Source: an uncultured Nitrospira sp.
Lineage (GTDB): Bacteria; Nitrospirota; Nitrospiria; Nitrospirales; Nitrospiraceae
Assembly: GCA_902500755.1 (NCBI GenBank)
Contig: CABVRV010000002.1
Location: 1-64,000 of the forward strand
Reading direction: 5' to 3'
DNA length: 64,000 bases
Every line of letters starts with the position of its first letter. The first letter of the stretch is position 1. Position numbers and translations under genes: made by a program. Positions 63,916 to 64,000 of the stretch are shown in pieces. The notes under the pieces were generated by a model. The model searched no databases. It saw nothing but the letters and a program-made list of their open reading frames with translations, and was not told where the DNA came from.

Positions 63916-64000
63916 AGAGGGGTGCCTCTCTTCCTGCTGACATCAGTCTGCATCGGTCGATCGAGCATTCTTGACCCACCGAACTGTCATCTCCACGATC

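Overview
The window looks like chromosomal DNA of a moderately GC-rich, Gram-negative, LPS-bearing bacterium. Gene content (lptF-lptG-fabF-acp-lpxD block, GlcD/GlcF fusion, CP-ATP-grasp with alpha-E/transglutaminase, many small membrane orphans, a vitamin B12 operon) reminds me of Nitrospira (Nitrospirota), but that is an impression from family resemblance and not a database result. No rRNA, tRNA, CRISPR array or insertion sequence was recognised.

Left part (1-24 kb) is loose and accessory-like. Two paralogous small ORFs (60-380 and 3288-3590) flank a membrane protein, a membrane-anchored methyltransferase and an ETHE1-like persulfide dioxygenase. At 3956-5340 a lower-GC, translationally coupled gene pair encodes a basic-tailed protein and a protein with an R-x6-H motif resembling HEPN RNases plus a probable winged helix; this is my best candidate for an undescribed defence or toxin-antitoxin module. 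A 1.5 kb gene-poor stretch follows, holding a partial duplication of the promoter and start of a PilZ gene and a 27-residue membrane ORF. Then come the PilZ gene, two orphan phage-tail-tube-like genes, a Sel1 protein, creA, yajD, a broken yaeQ, an alpha-E/transglutaminase fusion with its ATP-grasp partner, a histone-H1-like protein, two rhodaneses, an aldose epimerase and a secreted beta-propeller-like protein.

Middle part (24-39 kb): epoxide-hydrolase-like enzyme, dicarboxylate symporter, MoaD-like protein, a glycolate-oxidase-type flavo-iron-sulfur fusion divergent from a glyoxylate reductase, a large TPR protein, a cold-shock protein with a long leader, and an envelope block (lptF, lptG, fabF, acyl carrier protein with a Lys/Ser-rich tail, lpxD) that makes and exports lipid A/LPS.

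Right part, all minus strand: 39.8-51.9 kb is a chemosensory cluster of the Pil-Chp type (CheY, CheW, MCP, CheA with three Hpt domains and a receiver, two further CheW proteins, receiver-coiled-coil protein, Hpt-like protein lacking its histidine, ExeA-like ATPase, HD-GYP phosphodiesterase), suggesting control of surface motility, secretion or c-di-GMP. From 63.9 down to 52 kb lies a cobalamin riboswitch followed by a continuous twelve-gene operon: btuB, cbiA, a cysteine-rich CWC gene, bluB, pduO, cobU, cobT, cobS, cbiB, cobD, cbiZ, cobQ. It covers corrinoid uptake, amidation, adenosylation, lower-ligand synthesis, nucleotide-loop assembly and salvage, with no corrin-ring-building genes in view.
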